Part shown: positions 9,475 through 18,031 of the stretch, in pieces
Layout: each line of letters starts with the position of its first letter
How positions within the stretch are numbered: the first letter of the stretch is position 1
NCBI GenBank assembly: GCA_963762315.1
Contig: CAVXKO010000004.1
Span: forward strand, 496,001-560,000
DNA length: 64,000 bases
Source of the DNA: RPQJ01 sp963762315
Lineage (GTDB): Bacteria > Pseudomonadota > Gammaproteobacteria > Steroidobacterales > Steroidobacteraceae
Direction of reading: 5' to 3'
The notes under the pieces: model-generated
Database searches by the model: none
The model's input: only the letters and a program-made list of their open reading frames with translations
What the model was told of the DNA's origin: nothing
Made by a program: the position numbers and the translations under genes

Positions 9475-10122
9475 ATGCCCAGGCTTCGCGTAGAGAGTTT
9501 CACGATATCGCTCGACGGTTTCGGCGCTGGTCCAGACCAGGATGTCAACAACCCGCTCGGCGTGGGCGGCGCTTCGCTTCATGGCTGGGCGTTCCCCACC
9601 CGGACGTTTCAGAAGCACCTGTTTGGTAACGACGATGGGGAAACGGGCGTTGATGACGACTTTGCCGCTCGAGGCTTTCAGAATGTCGGGGCTTGGATTC
9701 TCGGCAGGAACATGTTCGGGCCGGTTCGCGGCCCATGGCCGGATGAGAGCTGGCGGGGCTGGTGGGGCGAGAATCCTGTCTATCACGTCCCGGTGTTCGT
9801 GCTGACCAACTACGCGCGTGCGCCGCTGGTCATGGAAGGAGGAACAACCTTCCATTTTGTTACCGCAGGCATTGCCGCCGCCCTGGCGCAAGCGCGCGAG
9901 GCGGCCGAAGGCAAGGATGTCCGCGTTGGCGGCGGCGTCAATGTCATTCAACAATACCTTCGCCAACGCCTGATCGACGAAATGCACATCGCAATTGCGC
10001 CGGTCCTGCTTGGCTCGGGTGAAAGACTTTTCGAAGGAATGAACCTTCCTGCGTTGGGCTACGCCTGCACCAGGCACCAGAGCACTCCACTTGCCACTCA
10101 CCTGATTCTTACTCGGCAGTGA
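9475..10122 (+). CDS. Dihydrofolate-reductase-like (RibD C-terminal fold) protein
   Basis: The 215-residue protein starts MPRLRVESFTISLDGFGAGP and contains AWILGRNMFGPVRGPW, YHVPVFVLTNYAR, DVRVGGGVNVIQQYL and IAPVLLGSGERLF, the complete motif series of the YyaP/YwjB branch of the DHFR superfamily. Relatives are NADPH-dependent reductases of poorly known substrate, often carried on accessory DNA. No signal peptide. Clean frame. Confidence 0.85.
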   Translation: MPRLRVESFTISLDGFGAGPDQDVNNPLGVGGASLHGWAFPTRTFQKHLFGNDDGETGVDDDFAARGFQNVGAWILGRNMFGPVRGPWPDESWRGWWGENPVYHVPVFVLTNYARAPLVMEGGTTFHFVTAGIAAALAQAREAAEGKDVRVGGGVNVIQQYLRQRLIDEMHIAIAPVLLGSGERLFEGMNLPALGYACTRHQSTPLATHLILTRQ

Positions 10123-10185
10123 CCACGGCGACGCCTGAGCTCCTCGCTCGAGCGTTCGATTGCCAAAGTACGACGGAGGGCCATC

Positions 10186-10671
10186 ATGACGAAGATTGCA
10201 AAGAACACGATTTGCCTTTGGTACGAACGCGATGCCGAGGAGGCGGCGCTGTTCTACGCAAAGACCTTCCCCGATTCGTCCGTCGGCGCGGTGCATCGCG
10301 CGCCGGGCGACTTTCCGTCAGGCAAGCAAGGGGACGTGCTGACGGTTGAGTTCACAGTGATGGGTATTCCCTGCCTGGGGCTGAACGGTGGGCCCGCGTT
10401 CAAGCACAATGAAGCGTTCTCGTTCCAGGTTGCCACCGAAGATCAGGCTGAGACCGATCGGTATTGGAATGCGATCGTCGGCAACGGCGGCCAGGAGAGC
10501 GAGTGCGGTTGGTGCAAAGACAAGTGGGGGGTCTCCTGGCAAATCACCCCGATCGTGTTGACCAAGGCGTATGCCAGCTCCGATCGCTCCGCAGCCAAGC
10601 GGGCGTTCGATGCGATGATGGCGATGAAGAAAATTGACGTCGCCGTGATCGAGGCAGCGGTTCGTGGTTAG
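10186..10671 (+). CDS. VOC-superfamily protein (PhnB / 3-demethylubiquinone-9 methyltransferase-like)
   Basis: The 161-residue protein opens MTKIAKNTICLWYERDAEEAALFYAKTFPDSSVG and has VEFTVMGIPCLGLNGGPAFKHNEAFSFQV, the hallmark of the PhnB-type vicinal oxygen chelate fold, and the CGWCKDKWGVSWQI block. The fold binds metals in many enzymes, but this subgroup has no established reaction despite its historic methyltransferase name. The ribosome site GGAGGG lies 7 bases before the ATG. Confidence 0.85.
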   Translation: MTKIAKNTICLWYERDAEEAALFYAKTFPDSSVGAVHRAPGDFPSGKQGDVLTVEFTVMGIPCLGLNGGPAFKHNEAFSFQVATEDQAETDRYWNAIVGNGGQESECGWCKDKWGVSWQITPIVLTKAYASSDRSAAKRAFDAMMAMKKIDVAVIEAAVRG

Positions 10672-10839
10672 AAGGCGGCGACGAGGTCAAGAGCCGCGCG
10701 AATCTCGTGGGCTATCTCGAGCGGGTCCGAGGGCGGTACTTTGCCTGGCGGGTTCGCACGCGGGCGTCGAGCTGAGGCTCGCGACGGACTGACTGATAAA
10801 CTCCGGCAAGCTGTTGCCGCAACTCCGGGAGCAATTCAC

Positions 10840-11688
10840 ATGTTCCGATTCGCTTGCTTGCTGGTCGGCGTCGTCCTGGCCTCGGCACCGGTGTTGGCCG
10901 AGCCGCAATGGCAGTCATTGCCGCCGACGCCGACCTTGCCGCCGGCTGCGCAGAGCGGTTACGCGCCGGTCAACGGGGTCCGGATCTGGTACGCCACGTA
11001 CGGCCGCGGCGAGCCGGTCATCCTGTTGCACGGTGGCCTCGTGAATTCGAACTGGTGGGGCAACCAGGTCCGCGAACTGCAGAAGCACTACCGCGTCGTC
11101 GTCATGGACAGTCGCGGCCATGGCCGCAGCACCCGCAACGCCGAGCCTTTTGGCTACGACTTGATGGCCTCGGACGTGATCGGGCTGATGGACTTCCTGA
11201 AGATCCCGAAGGCCGCGCTGGTCGGCTGGAGCGATGGCGCGATCATCGGCCTCGACATCGCGATGAAGCATCCCGAGCGGCTGGCCAAGCTGTTCGCGTT
11301 TGCCGCGAATTCCGACCCGAGCGGAGTCGCCGACATTTCCGGCAATGCGGTCGTCACTGCCGCCACTGCCCGCGCCGAGAAGGAGTACGAGCAGCTTTCG
11401 CCGACGCCCGGCGAGTTCCCGGCCTTCGTCGCTCAGATCACGAAGATGTGGGAAACCCAGCCCAACTGGACCGCCGATGACCTGAACAAGATCACCGTGC
11501 CGACCTGGATCGTCGACGGCGATCGCGACGAGATGATCAAGCGCGAGAACACCGAATTCATGGCCGCCCAGATACCCGAGGCCGGTCTGCTGCTGCAGCC
11601 GGGTGTCAGCCATTTCTCGGTATTGCAGGACCCCGAGCAGTTCACCGCGGACGTGCTGCATTTCCTGCGGCACGTGAAGGCGCGGTAG
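10840..11688 (+). CDS. Exported alpha/beta hydrolase
   Basis: The 282-residue protein starts MFRFACLLVGVVLASAPVLA, a signal peptide, chosen over the longer upstream frame. Residues around the oxyanion hole read VILLHGGLVNSNWW, the nucleophile elbow is VGWSDGAI (Ser in GWSDG), the acid lies in IVDGDRDEMI and the catalytic histidine in QPGVSHFSV. The full triad is therefore present. Esterase or lactonase activity in the periplasm is likely; substrate not assignable. Confidence 0.85.
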   Translation: MFRFACLLVGVVLASAPVLAEPQWQSLPPTPTLPPAAQSGYAPVNGVRIWYATYGRGEPVILLHGGLVNSNWWGNQVRELQKHYRVVVMDSRGHGRSTRNAEPFGYDLMASDVIGLMDFLKIPKAALVGWSDGAIIGLDIAMKHPERLAKLFAFAANSDPSGVADISGNAVVTAATARAEKEYEQLSPTPGEFPAFVAQITKMWETQPNWTADDLNKITVPTWIVDGDRDEMIKRENTEFMAAQIPEAGLLLQPGVSHFSVLQDPEQFTADVLHFLRHVKAR

Positions 11689-11771
11689 GCGAAACGGCTG
11701 AGGACCAAAGAGACGAGTCGGTCCGTTGACGACGGCTGACATCGGGCAAGCAGTCGCAGGAGGGATCGTTC

Positions 11772-12582
11772 ATGCCTGGTCTGGAAACACATTATTCGGC
11801 CCGCGACATCGAGGCGCGAATCCTGGCCGCCCTCCGCGCGGCGGGTTTGAATCCCGAGCAGCGCCTGGCGCCCGAGCAGCTGGGGGCGCTCGACCATTTC
11901 CATACGGGCGGACTCCGCGCTTCGCGCGAGTTGCTGGATCTGGCGCGAATCCGGGGCGAGGATCGCGTTCTCGATATCGGAGCCGGGTTGGCCGGTCCTG
12001 CCCGGATGCTCGCTTCCACGCTGGGCTGCCGGGTCGACTGCGTCGAAATGTCGTCCGATTTCTGCGCCGGGGCGGAGCTGCTGAATCGGCTGACCGGCCT
12101 CGACGATCGGATCGAAGTGCACAAGTGCAGCGCACTCGACCTGCCATTTCCCGACGAATCGTTTGACGTTGTCTGGATGCAAAACGTCGGCATGAATATC
12201 GCGGACAAGCGAAAGCTCTATGGGGAGATCTGCCGGGTCCTCAAGCCGGGAGGCCGGTTCGCTTTCCAGGAGATGGCAGCTGGAGAAACGCGCGCCCTCC
12301 TACTATCCCCTCCCGTGGGCCTCGGACCCGGCCGACAGCTTCCTCGTTTCCGTTGAGGAGATGCAATCGCTCCTCGAGGAAGGCGGATTCATCGCCGAAC
12401 TCCTGGAGGACACCAGCGCCGCGCACTTGAGCGGGTCAATCGCAAACGCCACGCCCGCCGCTCCAGGACAGCTGGGCTTGGCGGTATACGTCGACAATCT
12501 CGCGCTAAAGGCTGCAAATGCACGACGCAGTCTCGAGGAAGGCCAGGTCCGGCTCGTGCGGGGTGTCTTCCGGGTGGAATGA
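11772..12582 (+). CDS. SAM-dependent class I methyltransferase (one frameshift)
   Basis: The first frame begins MPGLETHYSARDIEARILAALRAAG and carries motif I VLDIGAGLAGPAR near residue 65, motif II around CVEMSSDFC, and motif IV SFDVVWMQNVGMNI. The second frame supplies YYPLPWASDPADSFLVS and the C-terminal domain, ending at 12582. The shift is near 12285, after FQEMAAGE. The joined length is about 269 residues. The HYS start and VWMQNVGMNI pattern resemble glycine/sarcosine-type and UbiE-type methyltransferases; the exact acceptor cannot be named. Confidence 0.78.
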
Positions 12583-12683
12583 GGCCCGGTTCATCCCTCA
12601 ACCTCGGGCTTTGACTCTGTTCGGCCCGGATGAAAGACTCCGGTGCTTCCATGGTCAAACGCACCGCAAGAAAGGCCTGCCTC

Positions 12684-13969
12684 ATGCGCCTCGATCGCCA
12701 TTCCGTTTCGTTCCTGGCTGCCGCGCTCGTGGTCGGCCTCGGTGCGATACCCGCCCAAGCCGCCATCGGGCTGAACGTGACCAGCGCGCCCTTCAAGCCG
12801 GATTCAGGATCGGTCGCGGTGCATTGCGGACACCTCATCGACGGTGTCTCGGCACAGCCCCGCGGCCCGGTCACGGTGCTGATCTTGAGCGGCAAGGTGA
12901 CTGAGGTGGCGGAGAAAGTGACGGTGCCGGCCGGGACCGCCGAACTCGACCTGAGCGGCTACACCTGCCTGCCCGGCCTGAGGTCGACATGCACACGCAT
13001 CTCGCAGGAGAACGCCCGCGAACACTCTTGCTGGCTTTACAGGGGCGCGCCACCGACCGGCCGGGCGATACAGCGGACCTCAGCATCTATTACACGCGCA
13101 CTCGTACCGAGACCGCGAGCGATCTCGCAGGAGAACGCCCGCGAAACACTCCTTGCTGGCTTTACAGGGGCGCGCAACGTCGGCACCTACAACGCGTGGC
13201 GGGATCGTGACCTGCGCGACGCCATCAACGCCGGCAGCGCGATCGGCCCCGAGCAGTTCCGGCAGAAGGCTGAGGCGGCCGTGGCCGGCGGCGCGGACCT
13301 CCTCAAGATCATCGCCTCCGGGGCGGTGCTGGCCTACGGCGGCGTGCCGGGCGAGCGCGAGATGACGCCGGAGGAAATCAAGGCCGTCGTCGACGTGGCA
13401 CATGCCCACGGCATCAAGGTCGCGGCGCATGCGCATGGCGCGCAGTCGATCAAGGACGCGATTCTCGCCGGCGCCGACACGATCGAGCACGCATCGCTCA
13501 TCGACGACGAGGACATCAGGCTCGCGAAAGAGCACGGCACCGGCTTGTCGATGGACGTCTACAACGGCGACTGGATCGACACCGTCGGCCGCCAGGAGAA
13601 ATGGCCCGAAGAGTTCCTGCGCAAGAACATCGAGACGACCGAGGCCCAGCGCCAGGGTTTCACCAAGGCGCACGCGGCGGGGTTGCGATCGTCTACGGCA
13701 CGGACGCGGCGGTGTATCCGCACGGCCTCAATGCCCGGCAGTTCCCGATCATGGTCCAGCGCGGCATGACGCCCATGGAGGCGATCCAGGCCGCGACGTC
13801 GGTGGCCGCGCACTACATGGGGTGGGGCGATCGCATCGGCGCGCTCACGCCGGGGCTTTTCGGCGACCTGATCGCGGTGAAGGGCGACCCGATCGCGGAC
13901 ATCAAGCTGCTGCAGGACGTCCCGGTCGTGATCAAGGGCGGCCTCGTGTTCAAGCTGCCGGCGCAGTAG
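12684..13969 (+). pseudogene. Exported amidohydrolase (imidazolonepropionase/Xaa-Pro dipeptidase type), disrupted by a duplication and frameshifts
   Basis: A signal peptide (MRLDRHSVSFLAAALVVGLGAIPAQA) is followed by the amidohydrolase entry strand and the metal motif MHTHL at 12989. Downstream are the metal-site lysine region DLLKIIASGAVL, the histidines in AAHAHGAQSIKDAI and DTIEHASLID, and, in another frame, VYGTDAAVYPHG with the metal aspartate. Right after MHTHL a 48-base insert copied from the sequence at 13128-13175 breaks the reading frame. The stretch around AINAGSAIGPEQFRQ seems about 30 residues shorter than relatives, and another shift lies near 13680. Without the insert the family sequence (TDRPGDTADLS) resumes. 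Confidence 0.8.
12999..13175. repeat. Pair of 52/54-base direct repeats inside the amidohydrolase gene
   Basis: Copy A (12999-13050) and copy B (13122-13175) both run from ATCTCGCAGGAGAACGCCCG to CTTTACAGGGGCGCGC. They differ only by two single-base indels. Copy B is in the position the protein family expects (ISQENARETLLAGFT); copy A interrupts the MHTHL metal site. The shared ATCTC at the join suggests microhomology. Confidence 0.85.
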
Positions 13970-13976
13970 GCGCACC

Positions 13977-14835
13977 ATGCCGTCGACCATCGATCCGCGG
14001 GCGCCGGCGAGCACGGGTCAGGCCGCTCGAATCGCGCCGCACGTGTGGCGCATCGTCGCGCCGAACCCGAGCGCACTGACGGGGCCGGGCACCAACACGT
14101 ACGTCGTCGGCGATCGCACCAAGGTGGTCATCGATCCGGGTCCCGACCACGGCGAGCACCTCGAACGCGTGCGGGCCGTGGCCGGCGGCCGCATCGCCCA
14201 GATTCTCTGCACTCACTCGCACACCGACCATTCGCCGGGCGCCGCGGCCTTGAAGAACGATGACGGGAGCGATGGTGCGCGGCATGCCTGCGCCGGACGA
14301 TTCGTTCCAGGATCCCACCTACGCGCCGGATGCGACCTTGACCGACGGCGAACGCATCGAGGTCGATGGCGTGTCGTTGCGTGCGCTGCACACGCCGGGG
14401 CACGCATCGAATCACGTGTGCTTCCTGATCGAACAGACGGGAATGCTCTTCACCGGCGATCACCTGATGAGCGGCTCGACCGTCGTGATCCTCCCGCCGG
14501 ACGGGTCCATGCGGCTCTACGTCGAGTCCTTGCGTCACCTGCTCACGCTCCCGGTCGATTCGCTGGCGCCCGGGCACGGCGCGGTCATTCCCGATGCGAA
14601 GGCCGACATCGAGCGCGTGATCGCGCATCGGCTGAAGCGCGAGAACAAGTTGGTTGCGGCGTTGCAGTCGCACGGCGAGGCGACCCTCGACGATGTCCTC
14701 GCGGAGGTCTACGACGACACGCCGGTGCATCTGCACCGGCTGGCGAAGTACTCGCTGCGAGCGCACGCCATCAAGCTCCACGAAGAAGGGCGTGCGGCGC
14801 GCAGCGGTGAAACCTGGACGTGGCTCGGTCCGTGA
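13977..14835 (+). CDS. Metallo-beta-lactamase-fold hydrolase (LACTB2-like; one frameshift)
   Basis: The frame starting at 13977 gives TGPGTNTYVVGDR, VIDPGPDHGEHLERV and the zinc motif THSHTDHSPGA (HxHxDH). The second frame continues with LHTPGHASNHVCFL, MLFTGDHLMSG and the late histidine in LAPGHGAVI, then a winged-helix tail ending TWTWLGP. The shift is near 14255. The joined length of about 285 residues and the C-terminal winged helix match the LACTB2/YtnP-like group of nucleases and thioester or lactone hydrolases. Its TGA overlaps the GTG start of the next gene, indicating coupling. Confidence 0.85.
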
Positions 14836-16329
14836 GTGTCGGCGGGCGGCGCGGCCCGCGCCTGAAGCGCATCGAGCTCGAAAGGGTCAGCGTGCGCTAT
14901 GGCCGGCACTTGGCCGTGAGAGGGCTCTCCTTCGACCTGCGGAGCGGCGAGCACTGGCTGCTGACCGGGCCGAACGGCGCCGGCAAGACGGTGCTGCTGA
15001 AGCTGCTGCGCGGCGACGTGTGGCCGACGCCGACGGGGCGTGAGCGCCGCACGTATGTCCTCGGCCGCGATCGTCTCGAGCAGCCGGCGCTGGCACGCGA
15101 TCGCATTGCGTACCTCGGGCCCGAGCGGCAGGATCGTTACGAGCGCTACGAATGGAACCTGCCGGTGTTCGACGTGGTCGCGACGGGTCTGTTCGAGACC
15201 GACATCCCTTTGCAGCCGCCGAGTACACGCCAGAAGCAGGCCGTGCTCGCGGCGCTCAAGGGCGTGGGGCTCGCAGGGCTCGCGACGCGCGGCTTTCTCA
15301 CGCTTTCCTACGGCCAGCGTCGTCGTGTGCTGCTGGCACGGGCGCTGGTTCGACGGCCCGACGTGCTTTTGCTCGATGAAGCGCTGAATGGGCTCGATGC
15401 CGCCTCGCGCCGCGCATTCATGCGCGTGTTGCGCCATGCCACCGAGCCCCACACGGCCTGGGTACTGAGCAGTCACCGTCGCGGCGACATTCCGCCCGGC
15501 GTGACACATGCGGCGCGCATCGAATCCGGCACGATCGTAACGGCCGGTCCGCTCGACGAAGTACGCGAGCAGCTGTTTCCGGCGCGCCGGCGTCGGCCAG
15601 GCGCCGATGACGGGAACGCCGCGACGTCCGGCACGTATCGCCGGCGACGACCTGGTGCGCATGAAGCAGGTTTCGGTCTATCGGGATTACCGCAGCGTGA
15701 TCGCCACGTTCGACTGGACGATCCGCGCCGGCGAGCACTGGTGCATCACCGGGCCGAACGGTTCCGGCAAGTCGACACTGCTCGCGCTGCTTTACGGAGA
15801 CCTTTGGCCCGCATTGGGCGGGGTCGTCGAGCGGCCGGCGCTGGCGCCGGGAACGCCGGTCAGCGAGTGGAAGCGCATGGTCGGGCTCGTGTCGCCGGAG
15901 CTGCAGGCAACGTACGCGTCGACGGCGTGCACGATCGAGGAGATCGTGCTGTCGGGTGCCTATGCGAGCATCGGGCTCGACCATGCGCCCACGAATCGCG
16001 AGCGCACTCGCGCCAGGCAGCTCATGCGGCGGGCAGGGTTGCTGCCGCTGGCCGGGCGGCAAGCGCGGCAGGTGTCCTACGGGCAGTTGCGGCTCGCGCT
16101 CTTCGCCCGCGCGCTGCTGTTGCCGCGCCGGCTATTGCTGCTCGATGAACCTTTCGATGGCCTGGATCCCGACGTGAGCGCGCGTGTTCACGCCCTGGTC
16201 GATGCCGCGGCGAGGGGAGGGACGCAGGTCGTCCTCGCGACGCATCATCGCGAGGACGTGCCTGCTTACGTGCGAAATCTCGTCGAGCTGAAGCCGGGCC
16301 GCCGCCCGCAGGTCACTTCTCGCCGTTGA
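14832..16329 (+). CDS. ModF-like protein with two ABC ATPase domains (frameshift between domains)
   Basis: The first domain (about residues 10-245) has Walker A GPNGAGKTVLL, signature LSYGQRRRVLLAR and Walker B VLLLDEALNGLD. The second, from 15607 in another frame, has GPNGSGKSTLLALL, VSYGQLRLALFAR and LLLLDEPFDGLDPD. Both are full ATPase modules without membrane segments, as in ModF/PhrA proteins. The first frame stays open far into the second domain as nonsense, so I read one gene with a shift near 15590 rather than two. The GTG at 14832 overlaps the preceding stop (GTGA). Family members sit near molybdate genes, but their role is poorly known. Confidence 0.75.
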
Positions 16330-17674
16330 TGTAGCGATCGATCTCGCGGTGGTAGTGCCGGATGCGCTGCTCCTGCTGGCCCCACAGCGCTCCCCGGAAG
16401 CCGCGCGATTTCTGCCCGCGCTGCACCGCCTCGACGAGATCCACGTCCTGGTTCAGCACATCGCCGAGGTCGGCACGCACGCCGGCCGGGTAATTCTCGA
16501 TGTTCGGACGCGTATTGCCGGACACGTCCGTGTCCTTCGGCAGCCCCATCCAGCCCGGCACGAAATAGGCCGGATCGTCCACCGGACGTACCAGGGTCAT
16601 GTTGTCGTAGAAGAAGCGCTCCGGGTCGGTCGGGTGCGGCTGGAAGCGCATGATGAACACGCCTTCCGGGTGCATGCCGATCTGCACGTTCGGGAAATAG
16701 CCCGTGGCCCAGCTGTCGGTGAGCTGGCCGTCCGTGAACTTGTCGTAGTGCGTCAGGCCGAGGCGCCTGGCGCGCGCGCGCTTCGCCTTCTGCACGGCCT
16801 CGCGCACCTCGAGCCCGGTGCCCTTGAATTCGGCCGGGTTCATGCCGGCCTCCATCATCATGTACTTGAGGCCTTCGTTGATGTTCTCGCGATCGAGCGT
16901 GCGATGGCTCGCCGTGCAGATCGGCACGATCATGCGCGTGAAGCCGTTCGGGTAGCAGTCGTACTGCGAGTAGTCCTCCATCACGCCCTGCGTCTGCGGG
17001 TGGATGTGGGGCAGGTGATAGGTCTCGTAGAACGCGTCGACGCCGGTCTTCCAGTTGGCGTACCACTCCGTGCGCACGTGGCGCACGACGTGCATCTTCT
17101 CGATCTCGTAGTTCTCGATGTAGCCGGGCGGCAGGCCGATCCACTCGCGCAGCGGCGGGGCCTTGCCGTCCATGTTGATGAAGATGAGGCCGCCGACCAC
17201 GTCGCAGCGCACTTCGGAGAGGCCGGGCTTGTGGCCGACCACGGCCTTGTCGAACGAGTGCTCGTCGGTGATGCAGTCGAGCTTGCCGTCGATGCAGAAC
17301 CGCCATGCGTGGAAGGCGCAGGTGAACTTGGCGACGCTGCCGCGCTCGTTGAGCGCAATCGGGTTGGCGCGGTGCGGGCACACGTTGAAGAACGCGCGGA
17401 TGCCGCCGTCCGGCTGGCGCACGATCACGAAGCTCTCGTGCCCGTGGTTGAAGACGGTGTAATCGCCTTCCTCGGGGATGTCGGAGGTGACGCCCGCCAG
17501 CAGCCACACGCGCGGCCACAGGTGCTTCCACTCCTTTTCCATGAATTCGCGGGAGTAGTAGCGCGAGGGATCCGGTGCGGAGGTCCCATTGTCGACGTCG
17601 GGTTGCTTGGCCTCGAGCGAGTCGGCCGGAGCGTTCAGGGACATCGGCCACTGGGGCTTCAGGTTCGCTGCCAT
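16313..17674 (-). CDS. Rieske non-heme iron oxygenase, alpha subunit 1
   Basis: The 453-residue aromatic-ring-hydroxylating-type oxygenase starts MAANLKPQWPMSLNAPADS, with a ribosome site AGGAGAATCCCG before the ATG. The Rieske cluster ligands are CPHRANP (CxH) and CAFHAW (CxxH) at about residues 105 and 125; the second has Ala-Trp instead of the usual Gly-Trp. The mononuclear iron site is DAFYETYHLPHIH, with the bridging Asp and both His. No beta subunit gene lies nearby. The gene is alone on its strand; its 3' end overlaps the convergent ATPase gene by 17 bases. A palindromic operator lies 64-92 bases upstream. Substrate unknown; ring hydroxylation or O-demethylation are the usual reactions. 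Confidence 0.88.
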   Translation of the reverse strand: MAANLKPQWPMSLNAPADSLEAKQPDVDNGTSAPDPSRYYSREFMEKEWKHLWPRVWLLAGVTSDIPEEGDYTVFNHGHESFVIVRQPDGGIRAFFNVCPHRANPIALNERGSVAKFTCAFHAWRFCIDGKLDCITDEHSFDKAVVGHKPGLSEVRCDVVGGLIFINMDGKAPPLREWIGLPPGYIENYEIEKMHVVRHVRTEWYANWKTGVDAFYETYHLPHIHPQTQGVMEDYSQYDCYPNGFTRMIVPICTASHRTLDRENINEGLKYMMMEAGMNPAEFKGTGLEVREAVQKAKRARARRLGLTHYDKFTDGQLTDSWATGYFPNVQIGMHPEGVFIMRFQPHPTDPERFFYDNMTLVRPVDDPAYFVPGWMGLPKDTDVSGNTRPNIENYPAGVRADLGDVLNQDVDLVEAVQRGQKSRGFRGALWGQQEQRIRHYHREIDRYINGEK

Positions 17675-17737
17675 CGGGATTCTCCTGGGGACCGGATCCA
17701 AGCGTGCGGAGCCGGCCGAATATAGCAAAGCGGCCTC

Positions 17738-17766
17738 GAAAAGAAACAGACATGACTGTTTTCTTC
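17738..17766. promoter_or_regulatory. Regulon operator O1 upstream of Rieske oxygenase 1
   Basis: The core AAACAGACATGACTGTTT (17744-17761) is palindromic except at one position pair. On the minus strand the CTGTTT edge is 19 bases before TATATT, a good -10 box for the oxygenase. The 356-base gap from 17675 to 18031 holds only this site, O2 and promoter elements; no gene was seen there. Confidence 0.75.
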
Positions 17767-17890
17767 GTTGCCGCGCGGGACCCTCGGGCGACCGTGTTGC
17801 TCAATTGCAACAGCTTCCTGCCGAGAACGCATTAGTGCGGCTTTTTCCAAGTGATTGCCATTGCGCAATACGTGCTTTTTTGCGTTGCGA

Positions 17891-17923
17891 AAAGGAAAAA
17901 CAGTCATGATTGCTTTTTTTTCC
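17891..17923. promoter_or_regulatory. Regulon operator O2 upstream of the TonB receptor
   Basis: The core AAACAGTCATGATTGCTT (17898-17915) has a perfect left half and a four-of-six right half. It overlaps a promoter, TTGCTT (17910-17915), 17 bases, TACAAA (17933-17938), which would fire toward the receptor at 18032. Confidence 0.65.
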
Positions 17924-18031
17924 GGCATCCATTACAAAGCGTGCAGCCGAGGATTCCAGCCGCGTTCCGGGCCTGAACCGGGGACGGCAATGATCAGCGT
18001 TCCGGCCGCCTTTCATACCAGGGGTAACGAC

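Noticed and set aside
14832..16329. Two separate ATPase genes
   Set aside because: The first frame has no stop at the domain border and would give a 180-residue nonsense tail; a single frameshift gives a normal two-domain protein.
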